Assembly: GCA_031472005.1 (NCBI GenBank)
Contig: PZJY01000008.1
Location: forward strand, 1,054,001 to 1,118,000
From: Tetracladium setigerum
Taxonomy: Eukaryota > Ascomycota > Leotiomycetes > Helotiales
Length of the DNA stretch: 64,000 nt
Reading direction: 5' to 3'
Shown: in pieces, positions 49,301-60,656 of the stretch
Position numbering within the stretch: position 1 is the stretch's first letter
Layout: the number at the start of each line of letters is the position of its first letter
Notes under the pieces: generated by a model
Database searches by the model: none
The model's input: the letters and a program-made list of their open reading frames with translations, nothing else
What the model was told of the DNA's origin: nothing
Made by a program: the position numbers and the translations under genes

Positions 49301-49773
49301 TGTACAACTAACTTCCTCCTAACTTCCACTAAACCCCGGGGCGTTTTACTTACGGAGGTACTTAACTAGTTAGTGCCATGTACCTAGATAAGCTTAGGTT
49401 TAAATAGCGTTCCCCAGATTTTTTTCTCTCTAACTTTGTCAGTCGCAGACAGGTTAGGAGGCAGTTAAGACCCATGGTCATGGGTAGTACAGTAGTAGTG
49501 TCAGTGTGAGTTAGTGTGCTATTTATTGGTGGGCTGATCTGCAGACGATGCACAGGCGGTCTAGAATATACATTGAAACACTGTATATTTCATACCGCCT
49601 ACAATTACGCGAATTCTCGCTTCCATAGGCACCCCGATGTACATTTCCCCAGCGCCGATCACACATACCTACCTATGTACTGGAGCAATATTGCAAAAGG
49701 TGGTGAGGTTAGTAATATAAAAGCACTTTTGTCAAAAGATACACCGATCTATTACACATCCATCGCCCAGAGA

Positions 49774-49829
49774 TACTGTACAGTACCTGACCATATTACT
49801 GTACAGTACCTGACCTTATTACTGTACAC
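49774..49829. repeat. 23-bp tandem repeat containing a GTAC palindrome
   Basis: The unit starts TACTGTACAGTACCTGACC and occurs at 49774–49796 and 49797–49819 with one mismatch, then a partial third copy starts at 49820. Confidence 0.85.
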
Positions 49830-49933
49830 TGTGCAGGTCCCAGGTCCAGGTACAATAATCATTGAATAATTAAAACCCCCCATCCTCTCCAAAACGGATC
49901 CACCTTATCGCATCGGAGATCTTCCTCTCTTTT

Positions 49934-49949
49934 CTCTCTCTCTCTCTCT
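49934..49949. repeat. (CT)n microsatellite
   Basis: Eight CT units. Confidence 0.85.
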
Positions 49950-50125
49950 GACTGCGTGATGCGGGACGACGGAGATCAATCTAGATTCCACAGTAAGAAA
50001 GTGAGAGAGAGGAGTTGAAAGTGAAAATAGTGGAAGGGTGGATTCGTGATTGTGAAACTCAAAACTTTGTTGGGGGAGATATTCTCCGGTTCGCGTTGTC
50101 GGTGCGTGGGTTTGGAGTTCGGAGG

Positions 50126-50144
50126 GTTTTTTTTTTTTTTTTTT
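50126..50144. repeat. Poly-T run (19)
   Basis: Seen directly. Confidence 0.9.
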
Positions 50145-50310
50145 GGAGGTTTTTATTAATTACTGGATGATATGATTGAAGGATACTTCTTCATAAGAGG
50201 ATACTACTGGAGATGCATATATTAAAGGAGATACAATGCTCTGCGGTAGATATGAACGGCCATCAGAAAAGACGGCTGTGGGAAAGTTGAGAAAAGAAGA
50301 GCAAGGTATT

Positions 50311-50337
50311 GTACGGTACGGTACGGTACAGTACAGT
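50311..50337. repeat. GTACG/GTACA tandem array
   Basis: Three GTACG units followed by GTACAGTACAG; the array is rich in the self-complementary GTAC core. Confidence 0.85.
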
Positions 50338-52136
50338 ATTGAATGCCTTGATAAAGAATTTCAACATTTGATTGGTAACGAAATTATAATTTCCAATCGT
50401 GTGAAAGGAAGGTTAAACAGGTCGAGCGGAGAAAGTATATCTTCAAAGTGAGTCTCTGTATCTCGCTATCTCCCTATCTCTCTCACTCTCTGTTATGTGT
50501 GTCGTCAAAATCCTTGACATCGCAGTATCTATATCGGCCACCACTCACAACCTCGCAAGATAGAGTCGAACTCCTCGAACTGCTCTGCTGTGGCTGATGA
50601 AGTCCCACACACACCTCCGAAGCAGTCAGCACAAATCTAGACCCAAAAATTCTCCTGACCAGTTACTGTGTACAGTACCATTCAAGATCCCCAAACGCTT
50701 CCAAGCAATCCTATTGGCTACATCCATACGTTCCCTGGTTCCTAACTTTTTTTTCTCTTTGCTTACCTCCGGCATCCGACGTTCCCAACCCCTGTTCCTG
50801 TTCCTCACAGGCTCTCTCTCACACACACACTCACCCGCTCACACACTCGCTCTCACACTCGCTCACCACTCACAGCTTTCGTACACACACACACCAACGC
50901 ATGAAGAAAAAAAAGCCGTTTGGTTTGGTGTAGCGAGAAAGTCAAAAACAGGGAAATCTAAGCCAGAAGGAGGTTAAGGTAGGTGGTATCTGTGTTTGGT
51001 TTGTCTTGGGTGGCTTGAATCGAAAGGCTCACCGCTTTTCTTGGGGGGAGTGTTGTTTTCTTTGGTTTGTTGCTTGAGGACTTGAGTTTTGACTTGACTT
51101 GGGGGGAGGAAGGAATAATGAATGGGTTGGTTTGATATGGTGATCGCGTTCATGGGTTGCGCGGCGGCGGCAAGAGAGGGATGAGGGATGAGGGATCAAG
51201 GAAGAAAGGAGAGAGGACAAGGAACTCGACTGACTTACGGGGGTTAACTTCTTCGTACATTCGTACCGTACGGTAGTTGGGTGAAGAGGGAAGGAGGTCG
51301 GTTGGGGAGATAAGGAAAGGGATGATTGCTGATATGGATGGGAAGGGATGTGGAAGATGGAAATGGAAGTTCGAACAGGGGACATGGAAGAGATCAGCGC
51401 ATTCCAGACTTTCCTTTCTCTGCGAACGAATAATGAATGACTGCCCAAAAAAAAGTCAATTCCATCTCGAACAATTGAAAATAAACATTTTCTTCTTCGA
51501 AAGAAATGAATGGGACAAAACACCCCCTTCGAAGTCCCCAAAAATGATGGAAGTTTTCGAGAAGAGAAAAAGAGGCAACCGATGACGAAATGTGATTCAG
51601 ATCCCATCCCATCCCATCCGATGCAGATTGGCAGGCTGAGCTGAGCAGAAAGCAGAGGCCGATGGTGGCACCATCTATCTGTCCACGTTTCAAATGATTG
51701 GCGAATGGCGAGGAGGGTGTGAGGTATGTTTCAATTGCCCTGATTGCCCTGAAGTGAGATGTGTCACGAGAAGAGTACAGTACACACATTGTTGTGGAGT
51801 GTACATACAATACAGCACAGGAGTGAGTGGTACTACGGAGTACTCTTCATGTACCGTCCTGACTGTTCAGTACGTTCCTGTGCTCCTCAGGCCATGATGA
51901 TAATGATGATGATGAGATGACCAGGTCATGAGATGATGTTTTGCTTCTTTGGCCAGGCTCGTGTTCTTCTCCGCCGTCTTGTGCCTTGGAAGGGGAAATT
52001 GGCGACGATGTTGTTTCGCTGTTTGGTTTGTCTGTTTGATCGTCTCCTTGGATGTAATTAATGGAGTTTAGTCGAGGGAGGAAAGTACTACTCGGTACGT
52101 GCGTGCACTAACTCTGAACTGAACTTGGAGCTTGGA

Positions 52137-52150
52137 GGGGGGGGGGGGGG
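52137..52150. repeat. Poly-G run (14)
   Basis: Seen directly. Confidence 0.9.
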
Positions 52151-52371
52151 TGGATCGTGCTTGACCTTCAACTTTGGTTCGGTGGGGGTCCCTGGCCTCC
52201 TTTGGTCTTGGATGTGTCTTGGACCAGCCTTGGGACTTGGAGACTTGGTACTTAAAAACGATGAAGTCATCATTCCTCATGTCGCACTCCAGAAGTCCGG
52301 AATGAGATAACTGAATAGTAATGGCCTGAGAAGCCACAGCATCCCAGGGCGTCACAAAAGGAAAGAACGGA

Positions 52372-52401
52372 AAGGGAAGGGAAGGGAAGGGAAGGGAAGG
52401 G
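52372..52401. repeat. (GGGAA)n minisatellite
   Basis: About six GGGAA units. Confidence 0.85.
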
Positions 52402-52782
52402 GGTCGTGACATACCATCCCATGATTCCCTGACAAAAGATACAGTAGGTACCCGCGTCGGCGGTTCACCTGGTCGAAATAAGCTACAAAGATCGTCAGAG
52501 TTTTTTGTTGGCCATATGAGGTGGTGGTGGTGGTTTGACGATGGCCGGTGGATCAGGTACAAAAAAGCGAAGCGATCGTCAGCGCAGTGCCGGATGCGAA
52601 TCTTCCCTTTCCCTCACAAATGCCCATCTGTGGCGACAAGTTCACGATGTCTCTTTTGCGTGCGAAGAGTGGGGTGTTGGTGCTAGTACTACTGTGGTGA
52701 GATGAGTGGTGGCTAGGATGTGGGATAAATACGGTGCCGTACTAATACTTCTGTACTCTGTCGTATGTACTGTACATCAGTA

Positions 52783-52801
52783 TCCATCCATCCATCCATC
52801 C
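52783..52801. repeat. (CATC)n microsatellite
   Basis: About five units. Confidence 0.8.
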
Positions 52802-55071
52802 TTTGAGATAATAAATGGGACCCCCCGTTCTTGGCTGGGCATTATTGTAACGACCGACTTTTTGCTGGCTTTGGCGATGTTTGTGTCTTTGCGTGATCTG
52901 GTAGCCATGGTTGGTACCCATGGTAGCCATGGGATTGTGTGAGGTCGTGCTGGTCAGTTGACGGAGATTATGGGATTTGATTCTCCTCTGCCTTGGATGG
53001 GAGATTGAGCTTGCCCACTACTACTGGACATGGGTAATTAAAAGAGAGATGACGAAACGAGGCAGAAGACAACACTGAAGAGATGTATGTCTGGGTCAGG
53101 TCCATTAAATTTAGCAACAATTGAGGCAAAAGAGAACCCTCGTTTATAGAAAGGGTCTCAGGTGATCTTGGTCGAGTCACGCTTTCAAGTGCACAGTGAT
53201 AGAGGTGGGCTTGTCTTTTATTATTGCCAGATCTCGAGGGGATACATATCAAGTCGGCATCTGTACTACTCCGTATTATTGTATCTTTTCTTATCAAATA
53301 GCCGTTTGTCTGGGCTGGTCTTTGGCGAGGAGATGGTGTGCTGCCCGCCCAATGTGACGGCGAGGATGCGGCTCGTTTAATCTCCATGCCTGCTGGATGG
53401 TACTGTACATACAGGATGTAGTACGGACAGCGTATTCACATCCATCCAGCAGGGTTGAGAGGTGTTTCGATAGGCGCAGCCTGCCTCAACTACTGGTGGT
53501 TGTGTTTACATCCATCCTTTGGGAGTGATGCAGTCTTACTCTTGCATGGTCTGCGGTTGGAATATAAATGGAATGAAATGTGCGGCGGTGTGTGCCGCGC
53601 GCTTTTCGTTGGTTACAGATACTCAGCATAACGACTGGGGGAGGTGGTGCCATCGGCATGTATGAGGATTGAGGAGGAAGAGGAAGAGAAGAGAGAGACA
53701 AGATGCGCAATTGATGTTGGATGTGGTGAGATGTAATGCGGCGGGCAATCCTGCCAGGCCAATCGAACTCCCACTATTCAAAGGAGTAAGAATAGAGTTG
53801 TGTTTTAAACTTTCGTATAAAAAGAGAGAGAGGGGAAGGAGAGGTCAGTGATTGATCTCGCGGATTCGTTCAAGGCTTCCGAAGCTGCCGAAGCGGTTCG
53901 GCACATCAGATAGATGCTGACATCTCCGAGGGTGGGGATGAGGAGTAATTAGTGATGATAGGATCTGTAGATGATTATTGCGAATAACCTCACCTCTGAC
54001 ACTCTGGGTTCATCATGGCGGGGCTCGCGCATCATCATTGATTACTCGGTGAGATCTGCAGTGGATGCAAAGGTAACTTCCATCACAAGCTTTCGGGCAA
54101 CGAGGCTTTCGCGAGGCAACTTGCCACTCGCTTGCCGCTCTTTTGCTGCTCTGGTCGAAAGGTTGATAAAAAGATAATGAGAAACGCAAAATAGATTAGA
54201 AACGGAAACGTCAAACGCGAGACTGATAGCCGATTGACAAAGCTGAAAGATTTGCCCTCCGATGATAGTACGGGCCGTGGAGGCAGGGCAGGGCAAGCCG
54301 AAAAGTGTGTGAATCCCCTCATGCCGCCCGATGGCTATCGCATGCGTGCGAAAGATACGAGTTCACTTCCATAAACAGCACGTCGTACATGGCTGGAAAG
54401 GTGTATTCTTTCTTCGTCCAGGCCCCTAAGGTGTGATTGCCCGACGTGCAGCCAGTAGTAGAGTGGTACTATACTATATAGTATAGGCACATCATAGAAG
54501 AAGGGAGAGAAGACAGAAGAAGGTGAAGGTAGTGCTTGCTTTCTTGCCTGCTGGCTGTATGTACCCCGTAAACAGAAGTGTAACATCCCCTCTTTCTCCT
54601 GTGTCTCTCTCTTCTTTGTGATAAGACGATATTCTCCGTTCGCAGGACAGGCTTCCCCATAAGGGTCTCTGGCTGCATGCAGAGCACGCAAGCAAGAGTC
54701 CAGTAGTCGTGAAGATCTCGAAAGAATGTTGCGCACTGGTATTATGGTATGGAACAGTATGAGCAGTAGCGAGGACAGGCGAGTACATTCCTGGTGGTGG
54801 TTGAGAGATCCAAAAGCGACGGGTCAGATGCAAGAGTGAGTGAGGGTGGTGAGCAAGCGAGGATCGGCTGGCTGACAAGACAACTGATTCGTCAAGGCCG
54901 TTTTCCTTGCTCGTCGTCCAGCAATTCCTCTGCTCTGAAGACGTTGGAATAGAATTGAATGCAATTGGGATTGGGATAGTGTCGTTTTGTTTCCCCTTTG
55001 ACGAAGAGATGATGATGATGATTACTAATGCGTGTAATTACAAGATTGGGTGAGTACGAACATAATAAGAA

Positions 55072-55093
55072 TTATAATAATAATAATAATAAT
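55072..55093. repeat. (TAA)n microsatellite
   Basis: About seven units. Confidence 0.85.
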
Positions 55094-58000
55094 CATGGTT
55101 CCCTTTCCCTCATGCCATGCCAAGCGATAATTGCCAGTAAATTTGGCTGCTGTTGCTTCCAGCCAACTTGCCAAGTATGAAGTAGTGTGTGCGATGCATG
55201 CCTTGGTCCTTGGTCAACAGCAAGGATGTGCAGATCCCTGTACCATGGCGACAGACAAACCCAGCACCTTGGCCACCTTGCCTGCTTTTGCCTGGGCGTG
55301 CGCATGGCAAGGTGTGGCTGACGCGTTATGCCTGGACCTCGTTGTGGGAAGTGGGAAGAAGTGTGTTCGGAGGACGCCATTGCTGAAGAGCCAGCGAATA
55401 ATGGGCGACGAAAGAAAGAGCTTCGATGCAGATGCAGCAAGCAGCAAGTGGAATATGCTAGGACTGCTATCCTCTCCACACCGGGAGAAAATGAACTCAC
55501 AATGATTGTGTTATTTAAATTGTTTTATTGTTTAATTGTTCAAGTTCTGTGAGTGTTGTTTTCTTTGCTAAGCGAAGTGGTGGTGGTCTGTCTTCCAAAG
55601 TCCGAGAGCCCAGGAGCTATTCTTGTTCGTAAGGAGCGCGGCTGGCCAGCACGGCTCGGAGGAGTAGTCGTCGTCTCCGAAGGCAAGAATTAGGTACTTC
55701 AATCATCGATGTACTCCGTATGTATCAGACTACTGTCGTAAAGAGGAGCTCGCACGGAAGAGCAGACTATTGCTGTCGCGGCTTGAGGCGCCGCCGTCAA
55801 CTCACCGTTTTATGAGGAGGGAGCCGGCTAGTATTCAAGTACCTTAGGTACATTATTCGTACCGCTCTCTCTGATGATCCCGCCTGGCGATGGCGACTAT
55901 TGGGATTAGCATTATTAGCAGAGTGTACAGAGTTTCCAGGGTATCTATCTCCTCATCCAACGGCGCGCAATTTGCAATTTAGAATTGTGTGCATTTGCAA
56001 TGGCATCTTGCTATCTATCATTGCCACCACCCTTTCACTATCTCCTCTATCCTAAACACCAGCTTCACTACTACGGTAGGTACTGCTACTTCACCGCATC
56101 GAACATCGAATATCGAAGATCAAACAGACCACGTCCACCTCCCTCCCCCGCATCTCCTTTCCCCATCCATCCCCCATCAAACACATATCGCTTCTCACAT
56201 AACGCTAAAAGCCGCAAAGCAAGCCCTAGGCTACTCACACCGTCTGCGTTGTGTCTAAATAAGAATAACGGAGCCTGGAGAGTTTGAGTAAGTGCCGGGG
56301 CGCGTAGATAGAGTTCGTGCTTGAGAAAGCGTTGACGAGGAGGAGGGGAGAAAAGTCAGATCACCCACGTTCGGGCAAGAGAATCAAGGGGAGAGAATCA
56401 ATCAACCAATCAATCAATCATATTCATCAGCAAATCAATAATGTCCGATGCGTGTATTCTCCTTCTTTCTGACTTTTCTAAGGCGTCTAAGGTTGTAAAA
56501 CATTGAAACATTGAAACCTACATTGTCTAGGTTAAATGAGAGTCACTCACTCACTCCTACTGTCAAGGTGCTTGGTGTGTTCAAGACTGATAGAACTCGG
56601 TTGGTTCGTACTCATATCAGCAAGATCCATCCTCCTTCCCCCAGGATAGTCGAGGCGAGTCCCAAAGAGGCAGCATTTACTGTAGTGGTGGGTTATCTTG
56701 GTATATATATTTTTTGTTGGCCTTGCCGCCACACCCAGAGATTGGGTGATGCGATGCAGCTTGTGCCCAGCATTTTTCTCAAACGGCGCTACCAGGTTTC
56801 CAAGCACAACAGGGCGGCCAGCTCGAAAGGGCCATTATCACCACCCATTCTAATCGGAGAGACCAGACTCCACTTATGATGATTCCACCAGCATGTGGCT
56901 AACATAGTGGCTTTTTACTAGCGTCCTTAGCGTCTCCACCCACCCACTCATGGCCCCACTCGATGTATCCACTCATATATATCCCTGCTAGCGTCTCACT
57001 TAAAATTCTCCCTCCTTCACTTCCTACTGCAACCCCCAAGCAAGTTAGCAAGTTGCCCAACAAGCACACCCTGCAACCATTCCCCATCCGATGCTGCTGA
57101 GATCCCATCCCATGCCCAGCCCATGCCCATGATCCCCCATCCCATCCCGTCCGGAATCCTGTTCACGTCCACAGCAGCAGTAGTAATAGTCGTAGTAACA
57201 GTAGTACTGTAAGAGTAGTAGTACGGTAGTCGGAGCAAGACCCGCCCTGTCGTTGCGTGCCTTTACCTACCCTCGCACCCCCCATCCCATCCCATTTCCA
57301 TTCCGTCTCTATTTCCCACTCCACACCACCACATACATACATCTAGGCCACTGCCAGCCTTCATATACACAACTGTGCACCTTCTTCTTCCACGACATAT
57401 CATCGCTCGAAGCAGTGTGAGGATATACTTAATTGGCAAGCCGGCTTTGCGTTGTTTCACAGCCTCTGCTGTCTCCCACCCCTCCACATTCTCTCGCACG
57501 CCGCTAGACGTCATTCGCATAAAAGGACGAAACAGGTAGCATCGCTCTCCTGTACCTTTCTCGCCTCCAGACCACACCAACACCAGGAGAGCCTCGAACT
57601 CAAAAGCAAGCGATCTCCCCCCCTCCTCAATCCGACCTTCCCTCTCTCTCTCTCTCACCCCAACGCCTCGGATCCGAAGGAACAGGTCGACGAACGAGTC
57701 CACGACTCCTCTCCACTTGGAACCTTCCCTCCGCAACATCCCCAACATTATATCACACTCGCTCTCGACATTACATCGACTGCAGTATCTCTCCCTCCTC
57801 GGCACCGTCGTTCACTCGTACCTGCCAACTCTCCTCCCGCAAGGTTTAGGACTACTGTCAAGCGCGATTGCTGGAATACGCCGCTGCTCTGACTGTTTTC
57901 TTGTTCTCGCCCGAGCCCGTCAAAGAAAGGGACCCATTATCTCGTAAGTTTGAAAGATAACAGGAGCACAATCCATCCATCCTCCTTCTACCTACAGCAC

Positions 58001-58321
58001 AATTCGCGAAATCCACACGTCTCCGATGTAGCCCCATTCACCTCGTTACCTCATCACCTCAAACTCCACCGTCCTTGATTGTTCCTAGATTGCTTCTTTG
58101 TGTTCTCCGATTTTCCTTACTCGCATCATCACGCACGACGCTGACTGAGCATTCGGCGACGCTATAGCCTCCTCCTCATCCTCACCATTCCACTGCAACG
58201 CTTCCAAGCTTCGATGCTGAGCAGAGAATAGCTGGATTCTTTCCGACAATTATACACCTGTCGAAAGCGCATTTAATATTACATATTCCCCCAATCCCCC
58301 CCTCCACAATCCGTCGCTCAG

Positions 58322-60656
58322 ATGCCTTATACACCACCCGCCCAGAGATCGCCTGCTGCATCTACACATCAGTCTCCCGTGGTCAGCCGGCGAGGTTCAT
58401 ACGCGCATGGCCAGAGCTTCCTCCCTCCTCCTCCGACGAACCGACCGGAACTACCTCGATCAACCTCATATTTGACTCGACACAGACGAACCACCTCAGT
58501 CAAGACAACCACATATGCCCCCACACACGAGCCCTCTCCGCCCAACACGGCAGAAGATGAGAAGAAGGATGGATCAACACTAGCAAACTCGAGTAGCATT
58601 CGACAATCGCCTCCGCCAGGAACTGACGAGCAGAGGATGCCAGCTCAAGCTGTGATATCCCCGCCCGACTCCGGCCAGAACTCCAGCGATGATGAGGATA
58701 CAAAGGCTCAGAGAGGTCGAGAATTGAGCAACCTAGCGGAACTACAAGCTGCCATCAGAGTGATAGAACAGAGGAGGCAGAGCTCACCCACTCGGATCGC
58801 CGACGAACTCTCGAAAGCGAACCAAGCCCTCACACTGGTGATGCCCTCTAGCCAAGCAGACAAACCTACCGTACAACAAATCGAACATGTTGCAGCCCAG
58901 ACCATTCGCAAGATTGTGCACACCCGATCAAATACCGAATCTTCGGTCTTCATTGGCTTGCGACAGAAGGCTGATGACAATTCCGCGACGGCATCTGATG
59001 ATGAGACGATGTCTGACGACGAAGACTCGGAGCGATTTCGTAAACCACCAATGTTGAGGAAGAAATCTGGCGAGTTGGTTCGACCAGCCCTTCGACCCTC
59101 TTCCGCGAGGAGGCCGTCGAGTATGCCTGGGACACCCACCTTCTCGAAAGCCGTCCACTTCGACTCGCACCTCGAACATGTTCGCCATTTCCTCCAAGTC
59201 GACCGACCATTGGCAGTTAGTGCTGGCTCATCACCCGTCGAGGTATATGATAGCGATACCGAGTTCCCCTTTGCCGAAGACAATGCACGTACTCCTCCCT
59301 TCGAGTGGGAGATTGTGACCGCAAATTTCCCCCCATGACTTCGCAACGTCTAGCACTCCCAGTGCGAGTGGAAAGAATCTTTTTGTCGGCAGACAACAAG
59401 AATTTAATAGGAAGCGTTGCAGTCGCCAATCTCGCTTTCAACAAATACGTGGTCGCTCGCTTCACGCTCGACTACTGGAAGACCACGTCAGAGGTCGTTG
59501 CGGAGTTCAACAACGATGTCCGCCAACCCAAACACTCGGATGGATGCGATCGCTTCAACTTCAACATCAAACTTGCCGACCAAGCCAACCTTGAGGCTAA
59601 GACTATGTTCTTCTGTGTGAAGTACAGCGTTAATGGTCAAGAATACTGGGACAACAATAACTCGACCAACTTCCAGGTCGACTTTAGAAAGAAGGCAAAG
59701 GCACAGAAGGGCAAGAATGGATCCCCAGGCGCTGTCAACCGTCCTGTGCACCACTCCTTGCCACGAAGCAACAAGATCCCACCCCGACCCAAGTCAAACC
59801 CTGTTGCCTTCGATGACTTTGCTGATGGCTTTGACGCCAAGTATGCCTTCGATGGCTTCACTCAACCAGTCAACGACTTCCTCGGCGATTCATCTGGAGG
59901 ACGATTGAAGGGAGTCAGGTCGGCTGTCACCCTTTCATCGGACAGTTACCGTCGTTCTTCCAAGCCACCTGGTCAGGCTTTTGGTAACCGATACGACTTT
60001 GGAGCTTCCCTCTCTGCCGCCATCAATGCTGCCAACAGCACCTTGGGTGACAAGAGCGGAATTACGATGAAGCCGTCCAAGAAGTCAACACCCAAGAAGA
60101 TGATCCCAGATGCCGAAGAGACTGCTTCTCCTCTTACCATGACAAACAGTCGCTCGTTGAAGGCCCCAGCCCCATCATCCCAGGCCGTCGCTCCTTCAGT
60201 CAGTGGATCTGATTCACCGCGTCTTGCTGGATCGGAAAAGCCGGTACTGGCCTCTCAATCTTACAACGAACTTCTGGACAAATACTGCTTCGTACGTACC
60301 ACCGATCACCGATGGTAAAACCACGACCTTTTAGCTAATTATCGCTCTAGTTTGGCTCCGTCAAAAGCTCGCCTCAATTGAAGGATGGTACGCTACGATC
60401 CGGACAGTATGATGGTGCCAATGAAGATGGATACATCATCAGCTCCACCAACTCCACTGCAAGCAACTCTCCTGCTATGCTGGAGAAACAAACCCCTCCT
60501 CCTCGATCACAGACAACCGCTCAAACATCTCGATCTGTTTCTCCCGCACCCATGACTGGCTTTGCAATGGGTACGTCTCCGATGTATTCCCAATACATGC
60601 ACGCTGGTGGCTATAATTTCCACGATGCTCATACTCCAACAGCAATTCGCGGTTAA
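58322..60656 (+). CDS. CBM21 glycogen-targeting subunit of protein phosphatase 1 (Gac1-like)
   Basis: This is a regulatory subunit that brings PP1 to glycogen and so activates glycogen synthase (Gac1/Pig family). Exons are 58322–60291 and 60351–60656. A Ser/Pro-rich disordered N-terminus is followed, at about residue 275, by the PP1-binding RVxF-type motif in SKAVHFDSHLEHVRHF. A CBM21 domain (about residues 340–460) follows: VRVERIFLSADNKNLIGSVA, FNKYVVARFTLDYWKTTSEV and the late YWDNNNSTNFQVDF with the ligand-binding aromatic and Asn residues. The rest is disordered. The frame breaks by -1 in a C6 run at 59329–59334, just before the CBM21 domain. One added C gives 758 aa and correct splice phase. 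Left uncorrected, automatic annotation would split it into two proteins. Confidence 0.92.

Larger units (their letters stand above)
40997..58321. other. Gene desert of about 17 kb
   Basis: No conserved protein frame is visible in about 17 kb. A short frame on the minus strand at 41837–42055 and a 287-codon plus-strand frame at 47668–48531 are the longest candidates; neither resembles a known family. Composition is near normal, not AT-rich, so this is not an obvious RIP-inactivated repeat. Microsatellites, homopolymers and GTAC-core palindromes are abundant. The last kilobase (about 57.3–58.3 kb) is pyrimidine-rich and presumably the promoter and leader of the CBM21 gene. Confidence 0.5.

Noticed and set aside
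52372..52401. Telomere-like G-rich tandem repeat
   Set aside because: The unit is GGGAA, not TTAGGG, and the array is short and internal.
59305..60318. Separate gene starting MGDCDRKF
   Set aside because: It is the CBM21 part of the upstream frame, split by the C6 run; the codons before the break are the out-of-frame reading of the same exon.
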